Assembly (NCBI GenBank): GCA_017547395.1
Contig: JAFYPS010000132.1
Span: 1 to 10,082 of the forward strand
Length of the DNA stretch: 10,082 nt
From: Clostridia bacterium
GTDB taxonomy: Bacteria; Bacillota_A; Clostridia; Oscillospirales; CAG-272
Direction of reading: 5' to 3'
The notes beneath the pieces are model-generated. The model did not search any database. It had not been told where the DNA came from and saw nothing but the letters and a program-made list of their open reading frames with translations. Positions 7,100 through 10,082 of this stretch are shown here, in pieces; the first letter of the stretch is position 1, and the number at the start of each line of letters is the position of its first letter. The translations under genes were made by a program, and so were the position numbers.

Positions 7100-10082
7100 T
7101 TATTTTACAAGTGTTGCCGTCTTTGTGGTATCGTCCCAACCAACGGTTGCACCGAGGTTTTCTGCAACTACACGTACGGGTAAGTAGGTGCGGCTGTTCG
7201 AAGGCTCGATATACGCGGGAGAGTCGAGTGCAATTTCCTTGCCGTTAATCTTTGCAGTAGAAGCGCCGATTACAATTTCAATCTTAACGTCGCTTCTCTC
7301 AATAGAAACGGTTCTTGTAGCATCATCCCAACCAACAGTTGCACCAAGGTTTTCCGCAACGAAACGTACGGGAAGCATTGTACGGCTGTTCTTGATTACG
7401 GGAGCGGCATCAAGAGTCTTTGCAACGCCGTTTACGTAGGCGGTCATAGAATTAACGGTCATATCAATCTTTACGCCTGTAGCCGCAACCTTTTCGGTCT
7501 TTGCAAAGCCTTTCACCTTAGTGGAAAGAGGAGCGGGGTTAACACCGTAGGTATAAACGGTGTCTACCGGAGCGGGATGCTTTGAGCCGTTACCGATAAC
7601 AACGTTGCCGTCGATTACGTAATAAGGCTCTACGTATGCATTACGTCCGTCTGCAGTAGTAGTTCCGGGATATGCATGGTAGCAAATCCATCCCTGTCCG
7701 TTAGTATCGGTTACGTAGGAAGCGTGTCCGCATCCGTTAAGTTCATCGGACTTCGAGAATATCGGCTCGGGAGACTTCTTCCAGCTTGCAGGGTTCATCG
7801 GATCTCCGTCAGCACCGCCAATATACTTAAGCTGACCGAGCTGATAAAGCGTAGTCCAATATCCGCTGCCGGAGTAAATGATAAATACTTCGCCTTCTTT
7901 GCCGTAAACCGCAGTTGCGCCCTCAACTACCTGAGGATGTGTAGAAGATGCACCGCCTTTTTCCCAATCGTATTCGGGACGGCAGATAACCTGAGGTACG
8001 CCTGCAACCTCCCACGGAGTATCAAACTTAACGATGTTAATGGTCTGATAGAAATCCATATCAGGCTTGCCGACAGTCTCTCTGCCGATTTCGCTGATAA
8101 ACGTCAGGTACTTAACACCGTTGATGGTAATTACGGAGCATCCGCCGGTAAACTCGGTTTCGTTATGTCCGCTGTTCGGGAATTTGAGTTTTTCAGGAAC
8201 GCCTACTTCGCCTGTAATGGGGTTGCCCCAACGTCCCATAAGATTGTCACCGTCAAGGCACTTAAGAACGTGTGCACGCTGATGACCAAAGCCCTGTTCT
8301 TCAATGTTATGCTCGCTAAGATAAGCTTCATCAGGCTGACAGCTGATAAAGCAATACCAACCGGCATTTTCTTCACCAATCTCCTCTGCTGAGAAGTAGT
8401 GAATTTCAGGTGACCAGAGATGAGAGGAGAAAGACTGTCCCTTTTCAGGCTTGAAGATGGTTACGCCGGTAGCGGTCTTGAGGTCGCCAAGGTTTGCAGC
8501 CTTTACAAGCTGAGTTCCCTTGCCTGATGCAGTAGCGGTATAGTAGTAATATCCGTCATGGAAGAAGAGCCAGGGGTCTGCACCGTTGGGATTGTCTCTT
8601 ACAAGGCTTGTGAAAGAATAGGTTCCCTTAAGGGGTGCGTCAAGTCCGATATTTTCACTAACGTAGAGAGTGGAGGTCATAGTATCGCTGATTCCCTCTG
8701 TACCGATAATGTCGACAAGGTGCGAGAAGTCTCCGCCCTGAAGAGTAACGTTGTAACTGCCCTTAAGAGTGCCCTCGGTTGTGTATCTGGGCGCGATCTT
8801 TGAACGGATAGTGCCGCCGTTTATAACAATGTTCATGCTTCCGTCATAAACGTAATCGCCGCCTGTAGGCATTGCAGTGCCGAATACACCCTGAATTATC
8901 TCGCCACCGTTCATAACAAAAGTAAGATTACCCGTATGATTTGTATTGGTACCGAGAATTACATATTCTTCAACGCGACCTGCATTGAAAGTGAGCGTAA
9001 GGTCGGCATTTTTCGCGTTTGCCGCAGAGTTTCCGAGACGGATTCTCTGCCAGATACCGCCGTTAATCACAACTTCACCGGATACGCCGTCAACGTCTAT
9101 ATAAGTACCGCCTACGATAGACGGATACGTAATGTTTTTGCCCGAGTATTTACACTCAACGTCGCTACCGATAGTGAGCTTGTGATATGCACCGAAGAGA
9201 CCACCGTAGTTCTTCTGATTGTTGATAACAACAGAGTCAATTTCGGTTTCGCCGCCGCAATAGAAGTTACCTGCGATAATAATTTCCGCATTGTTTGTCT
9301 TGCGGTAGTCAACTCCGTCGTAAACAGAGGTGATAACGATCTTTCCGCTATGCTCGGGTGCAACGAATGCAACGGGAATAGTGTATGTGCCGCAGATAAC
9401 GATTGTGGCATCGGAGTTACCGATAGCCGCATATGCATCGGCAAAGCTGCCGCCTGCAGAGGTTGCGCTTGTACCGTTGCCCTTGCCTCCGTCGGTAAGG
9501 AAGTAAACCTTGTTATCGTTAACTTCAAAGAGAGAAGCTGCAACGCCAAGGTCTGCCGCATTAAAGAGGGCGCCGTCAATCTGGAGTGTACCCTTTACGT
9601 TATTGCCTGCAACGTCGTAAGCATTAACCTTTCCACCGTAAAGGAGATATGTAAGAGAATTTGTAACGTTGGCAAAGATAATCTTGTCGATTTCACCGCC
9701 GGTTACCGAAATCTGCGCATCCTTTACAGATGAAGCCGCAGTCATAATTGTGCCAACGTTGCCGCTGACAACCTCGCAGGCAAACTTATCGGAGCCGCCC
9801 GTGATACTGTCAACGGTAGCACCGTCTATATAAACGTTCTTTGCATTTGTGATAGACGTGAATTTACCTGCATAAAGCTCTGCAGAACCTACGATATTGA
9901 ATGCGGAACCTACGGTAGTATCCTTGCTTACGATAAATCTTCCGTCAAAAGCATTGATATTTGCGTTGCCGCTGAGCTTGGTTTCCTTGAACTCGGTTGT
10001 GCCCTTAAGAGTATACTCTCCCTTGAGGACAAGCTCGCCGCCTTTTACGGTAACTGTACCGCTATGAGCAGTTTCGGTAAAG
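7100..10082 (-). CDS. Large multidomain GH43-type glycosidase with beta-helix-like repeats and Cu-amine-oxidase-N-like repeats (N-terminus outside window)
   Basis: About 993 residues are visible, numbered here from the first complete codon (10081-10079). The frame is open to the right edge, so the ATG at 9745 is internal. Residues 1 to about 470 are beta-rich, with repeated NGG-type turns. Residues about 490-825 resemble a GH43 five-bladed beta-propeller: ADPWLFFHDGYYYYT with candidate catalytic base D502, LWSPEIHYF near 555, the candidate general acid E720 in QVVEGATAVY, and CGHASYVTD with ICYHAYPGT near 784-804. GH43 enzymes typically act on arabinose- or xylose-containing plant polysaccharides; substrate is not determinable here. 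The expected second-blade aspartate appears absent (EFTGGCSVI near 643-651). Residues 866-993 are two 64-residue repeats of the copper-amine-oxidase N-terminal type (LPVRFVAENLGATVGWDD), found at the ends of many clostridial secreted proteins. A signal peptide is expected upstream but not seen. Bidirectional terminator directly downstream. Confidence 0.85.
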   Translation of the reverse strand, partial: FTETAHSGTVTVKGGELVLKGEYTLKGTTEFKETKLSGNANINAFDGRFIVSKDTTVGSAFNIVGSAELYAGKFTSITNAKNVYIDGATVDSITGGSDKFACEVVSGNVGTIMTAASSVKDAQISVTGGEIDKIIFANVTNSLTYLLYGGKVNAYDVAGNNVKGTLQIDGALFNAADLGVAASLFEVNDNKVYFLTDGGKGNGTSATSAGGSFADAYAAIGNSDATIVICGTYTIPVAFVAPEHSGKIVITSVYDGVDYRKTNNAEIIIAGNFYCGGETEIDSVVINNQKNYGGLFGAYHKLTIGSDVECKYSGKNITYPSIVGGTYIDVDGVSGEVVINGGIWQRIRLGNSAANAKNADLTLTFNAGRVEEYVILGTNTNHTGNLTFVMNGGEIIQGVFGTAMPTGGDYVYDGSMNIVINGGTIRSKIAPRYTTEGTLKGSYNVTLQGGDFSHLVDIIGTEGISDTMTSTLYVSENIGLDAPLKGTYSFTSLVRDNPNGADPWLFFHDGYYYYTATASGKGTQLVKAANLGDLKTATGVTIFKPEKGQSFSSHLWSPEIHYFSAEEIGEENAGWYCFISCQPDEAYLSEHNIEEQGFGHQRAHVLKCLDGDNLMGRWGNPITGEVGVPEKLKFPNSGHNETEFTGGCSVITINGVKYLTFISEIGRETVGKPDMDFYQTINIVKFDTPWEVAGVPQVICRPEYDWEKGGASSTHPQVVEGATAVYGKEGEVFIIYSGSGYWTTLYQLGQLKYIGGADGDPMNPASWKKSPEPIFSKSDELNGCGHASYVTDTNGQGWICYHAYPGTTTADGRNAYVEPYYVIDGNVVIGNGSKHPAPVDTVYTYGVNPAPLSTKVKGFAKTEKVAATGVKIDMTVNSMTAYVNGVAKTLDAAPVIKNSRTMLPVRFVAENLGATVGWDDATRTVSIERSDVKIEIVIGASTAKINGKEIALDSPAYIEPSNSRTYLPVRVVAENLGATVGWDDTTKTATLVK
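7103..7486 (-). repeat. Tandem coding repeat of 192 bp (two Cu-amine-oxidase-N-like modules)
   Basis: Two consecutive 64-codon units, 7486-7295 and 7294-7103, encode modules ending in the nearly identical segment AENLGATVGWDD. The DNA around 7135-7170 and 7327-7362 is also very similar at the same 192-bp offset, for example CCCAACCAAC followed by GTTGCACC. The front half of each module (the strand before LPVR) has diverged more. This points to duplication of a domain, with the C-terminal half under stronger constraint or more recent exchange. Confidence 0.8.
8670..10082 (-). other. Beta-helix-like repeat region of the GH43 protein
   Basis: Visible residues 1 to about 470 are rich in V, I, T, G and N. 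They contain a periodic turn motif: INGG at 339-342, NAG at 366-368, NGG at 391-393, NGG at 421-423 and QGG at 448-450, spaced 25-30 residues. Similar turns occur earlier (VKGGEL at 12-17, VTGGEI near 126-131). This is what a right-handed parallel beta-helix looks like. Such domains bind or cleave polysaccharides or act as stalks; no lyase active site is recognised, so an enzymatic role is not claimed. Confidence 0.55.

Noticed and set aside
7676..8392. Plus-strand open frame of 238 codons opposite the GH43 domain
   Set aside because: It lies antisense to conserved GH43 motifs, and no family is recognised.
8936..9733. Long plus-strand open frame of 265 codons opposite the glycosidase gene
   Set aside because: It is antisense to a well-supported coding region, has a cysteine/valine-rich composition typical of shadow frames, and has no recognisable domain or RBS.
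9743..9745. ATG as the start of the glycosidase gene
   Set aside because: The frame stays open for 112 further codons to the window edge with the same beta-rich composition and no RBS at this ATG, so it is an internal methionine.

Overview
The window looks like a chromosomal segment of a Gram-positive anaerobe, most likely a gut- or rumen-type clostridial member of the Bacillota. Four things suggest this. RBSs are strong AGGAGG-type and promoters are of the SigA type. The gene set is clostridial: lepA, a DHHA1-type alanyl-tRNA editing protein, mgtE, a cytoplasmic M14 peptidase and formate-tetrahydrofolate ligase. There is also a large glycosidase ending in copper-amine-oxidase-N-like repeats. 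Base composition is moderate. No rRNA, tRNA, CRISPR array, insertion sequence or phage gene was recognised. The taxonomic placement is inference.

Layout from left to right. Positions 1-1713 (minus) encode the translation GTPase LepA (EF4); it starts at GTG and lacks only its last ~30 residues at the window edge. A 126-bp divergent promoter region separates it from a plus-strand pair: an alanyl-tRNA editing protein (1840-2982) and, 13 bp later, the magnesium transporter MgtE (2996-4363). The stop codon of mgtE overlaps that of a convergent M14-family peptidase gene (4360-5262, minus). A second divergent, AT-rich promoter region (5263-5381) holds a perfect 11-bp inverted repeat. It separates the peptidase from fhs, formate-tetrahydrofolate ligase (5382-7055, plus). 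A bidirectional hairpin terminator (7064-7097) closes fhs and the last gene. That gene (7100 to beyond 10082, minus) is a long, probably extracellular protein with three parts: beta-helix-like repeats, a GH43-type beta-propeller and two Cu-amine-oxidase-N-like repeats.

Most of the window is housekeeping: translation quality (LepA and the Ala-tRNA editor), Mg2+ uptake, peptidoglycan-peptide handling and one-carbon metabolism. The accessory part is the carbohydrate-active surface or secreted protein at the right end, which continues past the window. I do not see a complete undescribed multi-gene system. The parts most worth a second look are the architecture and altered active-site motif of the GH43 protein, and the inverted repeat between the M14 peptidase and fhs.
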